Part shown: in pieces, positions 21,043 to 32,700 of the stretch
How the letters are laid out: every line of letters starts with the position of its first letter
How positions within the stretch are numbered: position 1 is the first letter of the stretch
NCBI GenBank assembly: GCA_905250075.1
Contig: CAJNOP010000327.1
Span: 69,849 to 133,848 of the forward strand
DNA length: 64,000 nucleotides
Direction of reading: 5' to 3'
From: Rotaria sp. Silwood1
Lineage: Eukaryota > Rotifera > Eurotatoria > Philodinida > Philodinidae
Notes under the pieces: model-generated
What the model saw: only the letters and a program-made list of their open reading frames with translations
Database searches by the model: none
What the model was told of the DNA's origin: nothing
Translations under genes and position numbers: made by a program

Positions 21043-23115
21043 GGGGATGATCAGTCTGGCCGGAAGACCTTTAGCTTTTTTTTCATAAAATCTTAATAGT
21101 ACATTCCAAAGACATGATTTTTTTATCATTCATAGTACTTATCTAGAGTTAACGATTTACTATCATTTCGACCATATGCCCTGCATAAAATCAATATAAC
21201 GAAGGGTGCTTCAGAAGTTCTTTTGTTAAATCAATTTTTATGAGAATTATTCACTGTGATTTTTCTCCTGATTTATTAGGATCAAAACTAGATTTCAAAA
21301 AAAGATCTAATAGAATCAATCCTTGCGAATAGGATGTTTATCCAAATTAAGATTACAAAGAGCAGAAACTACGCGTGTGATTTTAGTAATCTTGTCGAAG
21401 TCACCATAAGATCCTCGGTAAACATGTCCTATAATCGCGTATTGTTTCATACGTTGATTGATATTTTCAATAGCTGCTCTTGCGGAACAGATATTTCGAT
21501 TAAAATCTTTATCTTCGGTTGTAAGTTCACCACCGCGAGGTTTTTTTCTCGGAGTTACTACATATGGTTCACCAATATAACCTTTATCAGCAATGATTTG
21601 GACATTGTCTTCTACGCATTCTAAGAGCCCGGATTCTCTGAGAATGGTTAAGTCGTGTACACTGCCTTTAAAACACTCCGAGACATGTACAATTTGATGA
21701 CGAAAATCACAAGCTATCTGCACTTTAAACCCATAATTAGTCGGACTTTTCCCGTGGTAATAGGTTTTACGTTCTTCACGATCTTCAGGTTGATCAATTG
21801 AGATACAAGTCGAGTCAACTATTAGTTTGTGGTATTGTTCAGGTCCATGAGTAGTATCTTCGTCATCCATATCATCAGGTAATACAACTAGTTTTTGATA
21901 TACACAACGGTAGAGAATATCTATCATCGCTGATAGAAAGTAATTGACTGTTGTTTGACTGAAGTGAAGTTCTGCTGCAATATAGCGCTCGGAATGATAA
22001 TGTTTTAAATACCACAACGTGACTGAAAGTAGATTGATAGGAGATAAAAATGGTACATTTGTATTTTGTGTAAGTTGTTGTTTTCGATTCGCACAGTATT
22101 CTACGATCGATTGCTCACACATATCGTATAATAGTTGCACTTGTTCGAGATCCAGTCCTGTATGCTGTTTACAAGAATTATCACTACGACTCCATTCTGA
22201 CCATGGATATTGATCTACAATATCGAAAGTATGTTAGATATTGAAATATTTTTTTCTATTATTCATTCGAGATCAATTGCATAATGAGTCGGAAATTCTT
22301 ATGCAGATTGATTGAATGAATCACACTCACCAGCATATAGTGTTTCAAGATTCTGTATCTTCGATATCTGTTTCTCATCTTTTAATTGTTTTCGTTCTTC
22401 TTCACGTTCTGGTGAACAGTAATTACATCTTTGACAATGTCGAGAAAAATTACTATATAAACCAGATTTTTCAGAAGGAAGGCATGTCCAAACTAACATT
22501 GAATGACAATTGCTACAAAATTTACGGCAACCACTATCATTATCTTGACATTCCGGGCAGTTCCATTTAATATGCGAAGAAGATGCCATTATTAAAATAG
22601 ATATTCGTTTATATCACTTTAGTGGAGATATATCAAAGCAGAAGGAATGGCCAAATGGAAAGAAAAGAGGATTGAAAGGATAATAAAAATAAAGAAGTGA
22701 AACGTAGAAATGAATTACATATCCAGCACGTGGACTGTACTTGAAGCGTGAGAACTGGCAAATATTTAGCGAAATATCGAGAATATTTTCTCTTTCTGTC
22801 GACTTCTTTGATAGTGATCTATGCAATTTGAAGATTTCTATGAACAGCGAGGATGTGTTTGTCTTTATTTCTCGTTAATGAGCAAATTTTATATGTATTA
22901 TTAAATTTTAAAATAACTTGTCTCAAAGTTAGCTACGGAGCTTCGAACATATCTTTCGTTATATTGATTTTATGCAGGGCATATGGTCGAAATGATAGTA
23001 AATCGTTAACTCTAGATAAGTACTATGAATGATAAAAAAATCATGTCTTTGGAATGTACTATTAAGATTTTATGAAAAAAAAGCTAAAGGTCTTCCGGCC
23101 AGACTGATCATCCCC
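21043..23115 (-). mobile_element. Complete PIF/Harbinger-like transposon (2073 bp)
   Basis: The 161-base terminal inverted repeats, 21043-21203 and 22955-23115, start GGGGATGATCAGTCTGGCC. Compared by eye they are identical over their whole length. The flanks are ATATAT on both sides, so a 2- or 3-base target duplication (AT, TA or TWA) cannot be fixed. One spliced gene on the minus strand fills the centre. Identical ends plus an uninterrupted transposase indicate a recent insertion, and perhaps an active copy. Confidence 0.9.
21316..22589 (-). CDS. DDE_Tnp_4 transposase with N-terminal zinc ribbon
   Basis: Two exons, 22589-22331 and 22214-21316, join in phase (G|GTGAGT donor, TTGTAG acceptor) into 385 residues. 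The N-terminus holds Cys pairs WNCPECQ, CRKFCSNCHS and HCQRCNYC, a zinc-ribbon-like arrangement. The second exon is a DDE_Tnp_4 (PF13359-type) nuclease: IVDSTCISID carries the first Asp, GFKVQIACDFR follows, GSVHDLTILRESG the second Asp, IADKGYIGE the conserved DKGY block, and ARAAIENINQRMKQY the catalytic Glu. It would cut and paste its own element by binding the long terminal repeats. Classical Harbingers also carry a Myb-like partner gene; none is seen here, so the Cys-rich N-terminus may supply DNA binding (inference). There are no stops or frameshifts. Confidence 0.88.
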
Positions 23116-23593
23116 ATATATATAAATTGCTCGATCACTTTACATCAACATGATTCATTGCTTCTTATTAGAACATAACCATTTTAATAGAAAATTATTT
23201 TCTTTTCATGAATACCTGCTTGTTTATACCTATGCTGTCGAAAGTATTCATTTAACAAAAAAAAAACCTCTCTGGATGACTTCATACTTCTCTTCGAAGA
23301 CATGTTAACTTGAGTATGTATGAGAGATCTGTTTCTTCTTCGAATGGTTTAATATAACAAAAAAAGAATCAAAGAATATGAACAAAGAAAACTAGACATC
23401 GATAGTAATAGAATATGAAGACATATTTCATGTATATGCCTATAACATGCCTGCCCACAGGTGAAAATGTGGGTCACCACACATTGAGCGATATAAAATG
23501 AATGAGAAAAATGAAAGAATCGCTAAGGGAGTATAGTAATTAAAAATGAATAAATAAATAAGCGGGAAAAAAACGAATGTGCTCAATGCAACC

Positions 23594-23745
23594 TGAAAAA
23601 GAACAGACAGAAAGTGTAATTCAATCGAATATAGACGATTAATTTACCAACAACGATTATTTAACTTACCTAATGTCCGATTAAATATACGAAAAATACG
23701 ACGAATTGGAGCGATATGAGTATAAATTTCGAGTAGTATTTGAAT
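23594..23745 (-). pseudogene. Possible two-exon 3' gene fragment
   Basis: On the minus strand, a coding-like stretch EIYTHIAPIRRIFRIFNRTL ends at a GTAAGT donor. About 75 bases on, a TTTTTCAG acceptor resumes in phase with GCIEHIRFFPAYLFIHF and a stop. The upstream side is cut off by hairpin 4. No family was recognised, and the short length makes chance a real possibility. Confidence 0.25.
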
Positions 23746-23753
23746 TGAAAAAA

Positions 23754-23822
23754 GGGTGTGGATTTGTGAGTGCGTGTATTGGTCTAAATTAAGAGGAGAA
23801 CCAGATTCATATTCACACTCTG
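23754..23822. repeat. GTGTGG/CCACAC inverted hairpin 4 (degenerate)
   Basis: GGGTGTGGATTTGTGAGTG pairs loosely with a right half ending CATATTCACACTCTG-like sequence. It is weaker than the three other hairpins. Confidence 0.5.
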
Positions 23823-26405
23823 TATTTTTGTTATGTGAAATATTTTAAAAAAAGGTTGAAATTTCTTATTTTGATAAAATATTGAGAAATAATTGTTACA
23901 ATATCAAATATTGGTACTATTTCAATGAGACCATAGTGGTAAATAATTCAGCAAGCTTTTCTTCAAAAGTATTTCTGTATTTTTGTAATATGGCTTATGA
24001 TTATTAGTTATCTCATGATAATGAAAAAAAAAAGCTGAATTTTGTTGTGGGTTCTCGGAGACGGCTTAACAAAAAAAATGATGAAATTTTCAAGGCGGAT
24101 ACATCTCAATAAAAATTCCTATATGCTTCTTGCAGGAAAATATAGGATTCGCAATGGGAAAAAATGGTCGAAAACTCTTCTCGCGGCAAAAATTTTTATT
24201 TCATTTTTTCGTCAAGATAGAAGTTCTCGAAACTAATTTTTTTCAAAACTTATACTAGCTTGGTACAGTTCTGATGTTTACGAAATTTAATAGAGAACAT
24301 TTCAATACATCTCTAGAATTCAAAACCTCGAAGTCGAAAAAAAGACCTTTTTTTTTTTGAGTCAGGAAAAGAGTATGTCCTCTGAAAACATCGTCTTGAA
24401 TATTAGAAGCTCATATAGATATAGTTGAGTAGGTATCGCTCTTTGTTTATATGTAAACTAATTTTCATTGAAGACCAGAATTAATACAACCTCTTTCATG
24501 TTAATTGTAAATATTGAGTTAATATCGAAAATTGTAATATTTTCATCTCCTGTAGAATTATTAACTATGCACATTACATATTGAGAAGCTGAAATTGGAA
24601 GGATCTTTCACTCATCTTCTTGTCTCAAATAAAATTTTTCGTTAAGTCAGAACCTCATTTTGAGTTGACATTCCATTTTAAACTATGTTATTGATATTTT
24701 ATGTGTTCAAAAATAAAATACTAGAATCGTATATTAAAATCTTGATTATATAACATCTGTAAACTATTGTAATCTTCTAAAATACATTCAGTTTTTTGAG
24801 TTTCAGCTATGAGAAAATATTTAAAAACAAGTTTCAAATGAAATTATATAATTTTTCAATCATTGATCTCTATTTCAACATTCTAAATTGTACTAAAAGA
24901 GAACGAATTTTATTTCATTATGTTTGAACTATTGCATTTGCATAATCAAACATTGACATATGTACTTTCTAGTTTTCTGAAAAGGAAAATAAAAATGTTT
25001 CATTCTTTATGAGTCACTCCTTACAATTAGAAAATGCTGCCTTATCGATTATAAAAGCACGTCTTAATTGAAATATATAAATCCTCATTAAAGATAGATA
25101 GGATTATAGTGTGTTGAAAACTGTCAGAACATAAACAATGTTTATAGTTGTAATTCACCTCACTCGAGTTTAGTCTCTGATTTAGAAGGTACAATATATA
25201 AACAAAAGTAAGAAGAATAACTTTGTACAACAAATAAGCAAAGTACTATATCTACTTTGAACAGTATCATGCCAGCACTTCGTTTTTCTTTTTCAGTAGT
25301 AAAATGAAAATCACAGTTAATTTTTCAAAGTCGTACATGTGTCTTAGATACTTTTCTTTTGTTTGAATGATAGAAATATGTCAATACATTTAATGAGTAG
25401 ATAATAATTATATTTCTCTTTTCTTTTTATAATGTTCGATTTTATCACGTTAAAAATATTCTACATTTATTCATTTACTTCAAAATTTCATGTAGGTGTC
25501 ACTGGTGAGAATGTGTATCAAATAATAATTGCAAGAAAATAAACGTGCTTATATCTGTAATGCAATATATCATCGTTTATATATATATCTATGACATATT
25601 CTTTTAGAAAAGAAAATTGACGAACCCAAGGTGAATATGAAAGCTATAAATAGTATATCATAAGTTAGAGAAGATGACTGGTAAAATATTCCTACTAGCT
25701 TATTACTCACTCTCTTTTCCTTTTTTTTTTTCGTTTGTTAAAGTCGCAAAGCTTCACCATAAATATACAGGTTCTGGTTTTTTCTTTCTTACATATATAA
25801 ACTCAACTATTTTGATAAAAATGTAACAGTAAAGTACTTGTAACCATGTTTATAAGATAGATTCTTTGACCTTGTATTTTAACTTAAAATTTTTATTTAT
25901 TTACCGAAAGAAAATAATTCTATTCATGTGCATGTCTTTTTGCATATGTAAAGATTACTATGCTATTTTACATTTTGCTGAGAATAACATAATATATGCA
26001 GTACATCTTGCTAAATAAAATCAGATCATTTTTTTTTAAGATGATTCTATCGGTTTTGTTAATGGAGCAATAGTAAATTTAACTTATTTTTTTTTTTTTA
26101 TTCTCCCGTCTATCTTTTGGTTTTATCAGATAACGAAAAAAAAAAAGCCTTTTTCTTTGTTTTTCGTCCTCGACATGCAGGTTTTGTCCAATGAAATAAC
26201 ATGATTTTTTTTTCTTTTCTCTGTAATATATTATTTATAAAACATTGTCAAGGTATATTTCAATACACATTCTGTTTACGAAGATAATATTTACAAATAC
26301 ACTTGCCTACTATAGAGAAAATGTACAACGACATTTTATTTTTTGGATGTCTATTAGACACATAACTATGACATATTTTATTTTTCTTATTGCTCTAGAT
26401 TCATA
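23823..26405. other. Non-coding boundary region before the host genes
   Basis: AT-rich with T-runs. No gene, terminal repeat or RNA gene was recognised. It separates the transposon-rich half from the gene-rich half and should contain the SELENBP1 promoter. A TTGCTCTAG splice acceptor at 26390-26398 sits 7 bases before the SELENBP1 start. Confidence 0.5.
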
Positions 26406-27973
26406 ATGTCATCATCATGCTGTAAAAAAGGACCAGGTTATGCTAGTCCACTTGAAGCTATGCAAAATGGTCCACGTGAAAAAATCTTATATGTTGCAAT
26501 GATACCATGTCAAGAAGATCAACCTAATTATTTAGCAACTATTGATGTTGATCCAACTTCTCATAGTTATCAACAAGTTATTCATCGATTGTATGTTCCA
26601 AATATAAATGATGAATTACATCATTTTGGTTGGAATGCTTGTTCATCATGTCATGATGATTCTAGTAAACAACGACGATTTATTATATTAGGTGGTTTTA
26701 AATCATCAAGAATTTATATTGTTGATACATCCGATGAAAAAAAACCTAGTATATATAAAACAATAGAAAGTGATGAATTAAAAAAATTCGATTTAACTGC
26801 TCCACATACAGTTCATTGTTTAGGTAAATAAAGAAGAAAAAAAAGAAAAAGATTTTTTAAATTTTATTTAAAAAAATTTCTATTTTGTTTTTCGTTTGTT
26901 CTTAAAAAAAAACAAAAAAAGGTAGTGGTGAAATTATGATTTCATGTTTGGGAAATGCTAAAGGTGAATTACCAGGTGGTTTTATTTTACTTAATCAAAA
27001 TTTTGAAGTTATTGATCGATGGAATAAAGAAAATGATTCATTACCAGTTCAATTTTATTATGATTTTTGGTATAAACCAAGATCTAATATAATGGTTAGT
27101 AGTGAATGGGCAGCTCCAAATATTTTTGATAAAGGTATGAAACAATAAAAAACAAAAATCTTTATTGTTGATTTTATATTTAGGTTTTAATCCAGATGAT
27201 GTTAGTTCAAATAAATATGGTCATTCATTACATTTTTGGGATTGGTCAAAACGTAAATATTTAAAAACAATTGATCTTGGTAAAGATGGATTAATACCAC
27301 TTGAATTACGTTTTTGTCATAATCCAACAACATCATATGGTTATGTTGTATGTGCATTAGGTAGTTCTGTATTTCGATATTTTCAAGATGATTTAAAAGA
27401 ATGGCAAGTTGAAAAAGTTATACAAGTTGAATCAGCAACTGGTAATAATAATCAACCAGTACCAGCTATTATATCTGATATGCTTATTTCACTTAATGAT
27501 AAATTTAGTATGTAGTTTTTTTTTTCTTATGAGAAATTTTAAATGTTTTTTTTTTTTTGTATTTAGTTTATTTTTGTAATTGGCTTCATGGTGATGTTCG
27601 TCAATATGATATAACAAATCCATCAAAACCAAAATTAACTGGACAAATTTGGCTTGGTGGTTTAATTAAAAAGGATAATGATTTTCAAGATAAACGTTCA
27701 CTTACAGGTGGACCACAAATGATTCAATTATCACTTGATGGTAAACGTTTATATGTAACAAATTCTCTTTATTCATCATGGGATGATCAATTTTATCCGG
27801 GTATAAAACAAGATGGTTCATATTTAATTAAAATTGATTGTGATAGTGAAAATGGTGGAATGAAACTTGATCAAAATTTTTATATTTCATTTAAAAATGA
27901 ACCACATGGTCCATCACGTGCTCATGAAGTACGTTATCCAGGTGGAGATTCAACATCAGATATATGGAATTAA
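26406..27973 (+). CDS. SELENBP1: Selenium-binding protein 1 / methanethiol oxidase
   Basis: Four exons (26406-26823, 26922-27134, 27184-27507, 27567-27973) join in phase into 453 residues; the human protein has 472. Family blocks are colinear: GPGYASPLEAM near the start, HHFGWNACSSCHDDSS at about 73-87, APHTVHCLGSGEIMIS, FYYDFWYKPRSNIMVSSEW, the HSLHFWDW block, and FCNWLHGDVRQYDITNP. The CSSC motif at about 79-82 contains the Cys linked to selenium binding in vertebrates, and the His residues of the later blocks are the expected metal ligands. The human enzyme oxidises methanethiol to H2S, formaldehyde and H2O2 in the cytosol. The introns are 49-98 bases. A possible polyadenylation signal lies at 28195. 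The product ends at the family's usual terminal region, so the copy looks complete. Confidence 0.96.
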
Positions 27974-28194
27974 TTGAAAAATAATTTGATTAACTTCAAA
28001 TTCTTTATAATTGACTTTAAAGATAATATATTTAGTTTTTTTTTATATTGATGAGGAAGAGATACAATCGATTTAACTACCTACTCTTTATCTTTTATGA
28101 TTTTATTAGCATACTTCATATGTTTTTTCTTTTTAAATATTATATATAATGACATAGTACGAAATGTATTGTGTCTTATCATATATTCACCTTC

Positions 28195-28200
28195 AATAAA
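28195..28200 (+). terminator. Candidate polyadenylation signal of SELENBP1
   Basis: AATAAA lies 222 bases past the SELENBP1 stop, in AT-rich sequence and ahead of the hAT-like MITE. Confidence 0.4.
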
Positions 28201-28352
28201 GCTTAAAGCATAAAATATTACTTTTTTGTTATATAGTTCATATGATTCAAATTAGATAATAAATTAACAATCGTTCGATATTTTATCAATCGGCTATCTT
28301 CGGATTGATATTTTATTATAGATAATAAAGTACACAGTTGATTCATAACTAC

Positions 28353-28873
28353 TAGAGTCCTGCACGGGTACTACTTTTCGCACCCGGACCCGGCCCGGCT
28401 CATTTTTTTCAAACCCGGAATCCGACCGGACCCGGTCATCTTCCACCCGGAACCGAACCGGACCCGGATAGCTCTACCCGGTACCCGACCGGACCCGGCC
28501 CAGCCTTGAAATAGTCAGCACTTGATTGTTATTGTCAAAATTATATTCACTTTTCAAACTTTTATTTCATATGACAAAATATACTATTATTTTAATTTCA
28601 TCAAGTAACAATTTGTACCCGGACCACAGTTCCGGGTCCGATCGGGTGTCGGGTATCCGGCCCCGTTGCAGGACTCTATCCTAGAGTGTAAAATACTTTT
28701 ACTTGTTAAGATGTCATCGACTACCGATCGGGTACCGGGTATGCTCAAATTCTGCACCCGACCCGGCATTTTTTTTTATACCCGGCACCCGAACCGACCC
28801 GGCAAATTTGTACCCGGACCACAGTTCCGGGTCCGGTCGGGTGCCGGGTACCCGATCCCGTTGCAGGACTCTA
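28353..28873. mobile_element. hAT-like MITE with CCCGGA-repeat arms (521 bp)
   Basis: It starts TAGAGTCCTGCACGGG and ends CCCGTTGCAGGACTCTA. It is flanked by a perfect 8-base direct repeat, ATAACTAC (28345-28352 and 28874-28881). The interior is unusually GC-rich for this genome and made of CCCGGACC/GGTCCGGG-type repeats. A second internal terminal-like copy (TTGCAGGACTCTA near 28667-28679) suggests module duplication or nesting, as in the 18387 element. Overlapping ORFs on both strands are repeat artefacts. Confidence 0.88.
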
Positions 28874-28881
28874 ATAACTAC

Positions 28882-29732
28882 TATATCTAACGAACATTTA
28901 ATTAATATACAAAGCTTATATAGAATTTGTAACATAATGAGATAATCTGTTTATTGAAAGACAGATGCTTGAAGAATGAAAACTTCTCACCATATTACTC
29001 ATTCATAATCATTTTTTTTACAAAAGTACTATGATAATGAAATAGAAGTCGTATGTAAATTTTGTAATTGTTCAAAAGTTTTCGATATTTGTACAGATCG
29101 ACAACAGTTACACTTTTTTTTGTGTCTTGTCAATTAGTGTATAAGATGTCGTGAATTTAAAGAAAAACTTATATTTATACATTCAATATTTTGATATATT
29201 TTTTGACCTAGAAAGTGAAAATAAAACGAATACACCTGTACCTGTTAGAAAAGAGAACATATATGTATTCAACCGTGACAGTAAAACAAAAGAAAATATA
29301 GATAGAACTCTAAGAGATTATATATATGTGCTGGCGCCATCTCACAAATGATTTCTTTGACTTGTCGATATAAAAATTGACTTAAATCTTCTCTTTACAA
29401 TTTGATAATCATCGAAGTGTGTGTAAATCTAATTATACTAGTAAATCAATCCGATTTTATTATGATAAACTTTCAACGGTATTTATAATCTATGATTCAT
29501 CTATAATATGATTCGTTATTAATCCTATCAAATAAAAGTAACTAAAGTATTTTCATTCGATCATAGGTTATCCATTCAAATTTACTATTTTGGTTACTAG
29601 ATGATGTAAAACAAAAGGACAAAACGTTCTTCTTTTTTCTTATTTTTACAATCTAATAGAAAAAATTTATGTTACACTCTGACATTCGATAAAACATATA
29701 TATTCATATTTTATTTTCTAGTTTAAACAAGC
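28882..29732. other. Intergenic stretch between the MITE and UBIAD1
   Basis: No gene supported. A pyrimidine-rich acceptor (TTTTCTAG, ending 29721) lies 11 bases before the UBIAD1 start. Confidence 0.45.
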
Positions 29733-32700
29733 ATGAATACTTTAGAAAATTATTTAATAGCTGTACGACCATGGTCATTTAGTACAAGTATGATGCCTGT
29801 TTTATTAGGTAGTGCTCTTGCTTATCCATCTTTACGTGCCATGTCAATAATCGTTCTTCTTCTTACTTCAATATCGGCTTTATGTGTTCATGCAGCTGCT
29901 AATTTATTTAATACGTAAGTAAAAAAAACACACATACTCATTATTTTCTATTGTATAAAAAAAGAAAAACAAGTTTTTGTTTATGATATTTTTAAGATAT
30001 TATGATTATATGCATGGTGTTGATACTCCATTAAATAATAATAATAAAGAGAATATAAATGATGTTGATACTATTGATGATCGAACATTAATTGAAGGTT
30101 TACTTAAACCAAATGATGTTGTTCGACTTGGTTTAATATTATATGCAATTGGTACAATAGCTTTTCTTTTTTTAACAAATTTTTCACAAGCAAAAGAACC
30201 TTATTTGGCTATAATATTTTTTGGAGCTTTACCATTTTCATTTCTTTATACAGGAGGCATTGGTAATTATTTATTTATTTATTTATTTAAATTTAAATAA
30301 TTTTTCAAAATCAAATTTAACTAAAATTCAAAAAGTAAGAACAGATGAAATTTCTTTTGTATATCTATTCTAAAGAAATATATCGTAAGCTTCTTTCTTT
30401 TTGTTTTTTTTTGTACTCTATACCCTTGACAGAGTCTTTCGAGATAGTTTCCGAATTGATTCCAATGATCATATTCGAAAAACAAAAATATTGAACTTTA
30501 AATTTGTTGAAGAAATTTTTTCATACTTTAATAAGAGACTTGTTATCTATGTGAAAAAGTATTTTGGAATTTTGAAAGAAATTCTCTCATTGACGAGAGA
30601 ATTATCAGTTCTACACTCAGATTATGTTCATAAGAGTGTCTTTGTAATGAAGTTGACAGTGATTTTTGATCTGAAATTTTGCATTATTTTCAAAGTTTCA
30701 ATGTAAAAAAAGAAAAAAATTCTATATCAGACTAAAAGAACATTATTTTTCGTTGAAATCTTTAAGATATTCTGCAGATTATTGTTCAATCGTTACACAT
30801 ATATATAGCTATTTGATGTTCTCTTTTTTCTTTTCTATTTTCCGTTACTTTAAGGACATTTTTCTTTCATATATATACGTCTTTCAGTAAAGAAGAAGAT
30901 CATTCTCGATTTTTCTCATTCTTCTTATTGTATACATTCTTTGATTTGACTCAATAAATTATTCATTTTATTTGGTTGAAAAAGTGTATTCGATTTTACG
31001 TTGAATTTCTGTTTGTTTGATTTAAATCTAGTTCGAAAATTCAGTAAAACAATTCTTATTCGGCTCTAAAAGTATATGAATACGTGCCCTTGTAGATTTT
31101 TCTATTCTTACCAAAATGTCCTTGTGTACTCAACATAAGCTCAAACAGCGGGTATCAATTTGATTGATACATTCATTAGTGAGTTTCTATATTGATATGT
31201 TTTCTTTTATATTTTTTTTTTTTCATTAGTTCTTGCTATTGATTTATTCTATTCATTCGAGTGAATCTTGACTCAATAAATTATTCAAAGAGAATAAGAC
31301 ATATCTCGATAACTATGCTAAAGAACTTATTGTTGTTATTGTTCGAGGCAAAATAAAGGATTATTTTATTGTTATAATATTTTTTTCAATAAAAGTTTAA
31401 ATTCATTTATATGTTATCTGATAATGAAATCGAAAAAAAAAATTTCAATAACTAAAATACATTTATGAATATTTTAAATAGTACAATTTTAAAATTTTGC
31501 TATTAATAAAAATACATAGATTTTAGATGTCACAGTTGTTATATGATAAACATAAAAAAAAGTGTCCATCGAGCAATTTATAACTTTGAACAAAAATAAA
31601 ACAGATGCCATGACAGGCGTTATTAATATATGAACTATTTTCTATATATACAGTGATTTGCAAAAAAAAACTTGGAGCAATCTGTCAACACAAAGATTTG
31701 ACATTTCCAAGCTTTTCGTGAAGACATCTCTTTCTGTTTTTGTAGATTTATATTTAGTAGGGTATCTACTAAAGATATTCATTTACTTTATCGATTTTTG
31801 TTTTTTTTCGTTATTAAAGTCAAACAATATGAAATCATATCATATTTCTCTATTATATTATTGAAATCAGGGAATTCGTTCAGCAAGAAAAAAAAACCCA
31901 TCGAGCTACAAACACATTTTTGCCTACAATTACTTATCAATTGGAGCAGCTTAGAAAACAAAGTTCTTTATAGTATCGAAATTATGGGCAACCGTAAGAT
32001 TGATACTACATGCAGCTGAGTATGGAATCAGTTCATTTCGTGAAATAGCAAAGTCACGCTCGAAGAATCGCTTGAAAAGTCACAAAACCAATGTCTATTG
32101 ATTGTTTCATAATATTTCAATCATTTTCGGTCCGATTCAAATTCGCGCGGATAGGCAACCAATCTAAAATATGAAAAATACTAGTCGTCACTACTATTTC
32201 TCATATTTTTTAGACTGATCACTCAACAATTCGAATCTTAATCCTATCGAAAATGTTTGAAATATGTGAAACATCGAGTTGAGAAAAGAAAACTAAAGAC
32301 TTTTTACAAACGAAAAAAATGAACGTATAATGAAGAATACCGAGGCCCGTTAGGAAAGTTTCCGGACTGATTTTATTAAAAAACAATAAGAAGCGCTGCT
32401 GTATTTGTATCATTGTCTGCGCGTAGTTCATACAGTCCTCTATCTATAGATATCATAAGCTCAGTTGAATTATACATACATACGAAAATATCAAAATAGA
32501 TTTTAGACCACTGTTTATACACTGACAGAAAATCAAAAATTTTGCGCATCGCTCAGTGATAAAATTTCTTGGTCTTGGGGAGGTCATGCCTCATTCAATA
32601 TTTATGAATATATAATGATAGTTAATGATGATCGATTATCTATCACTCACTACAGTTTCCGAATGGAATCATTTTGATGAAGACGGATTATCATGCATTG

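Noticed and set aside
28666..28945. Overlapping ORFs on both strands with Pro/Gly/Arg-rich products
   Set aside because: Translations of CCCGGA-type repeats inside the hAT-like MITE.
30401..30706. 101-codon ORF in UBIAD1 intron 2
   Set aside because: No domain or splice support; UBIAD1 is complete without it, since the FLYTGGIG and FKYIALGD blocks join directly.
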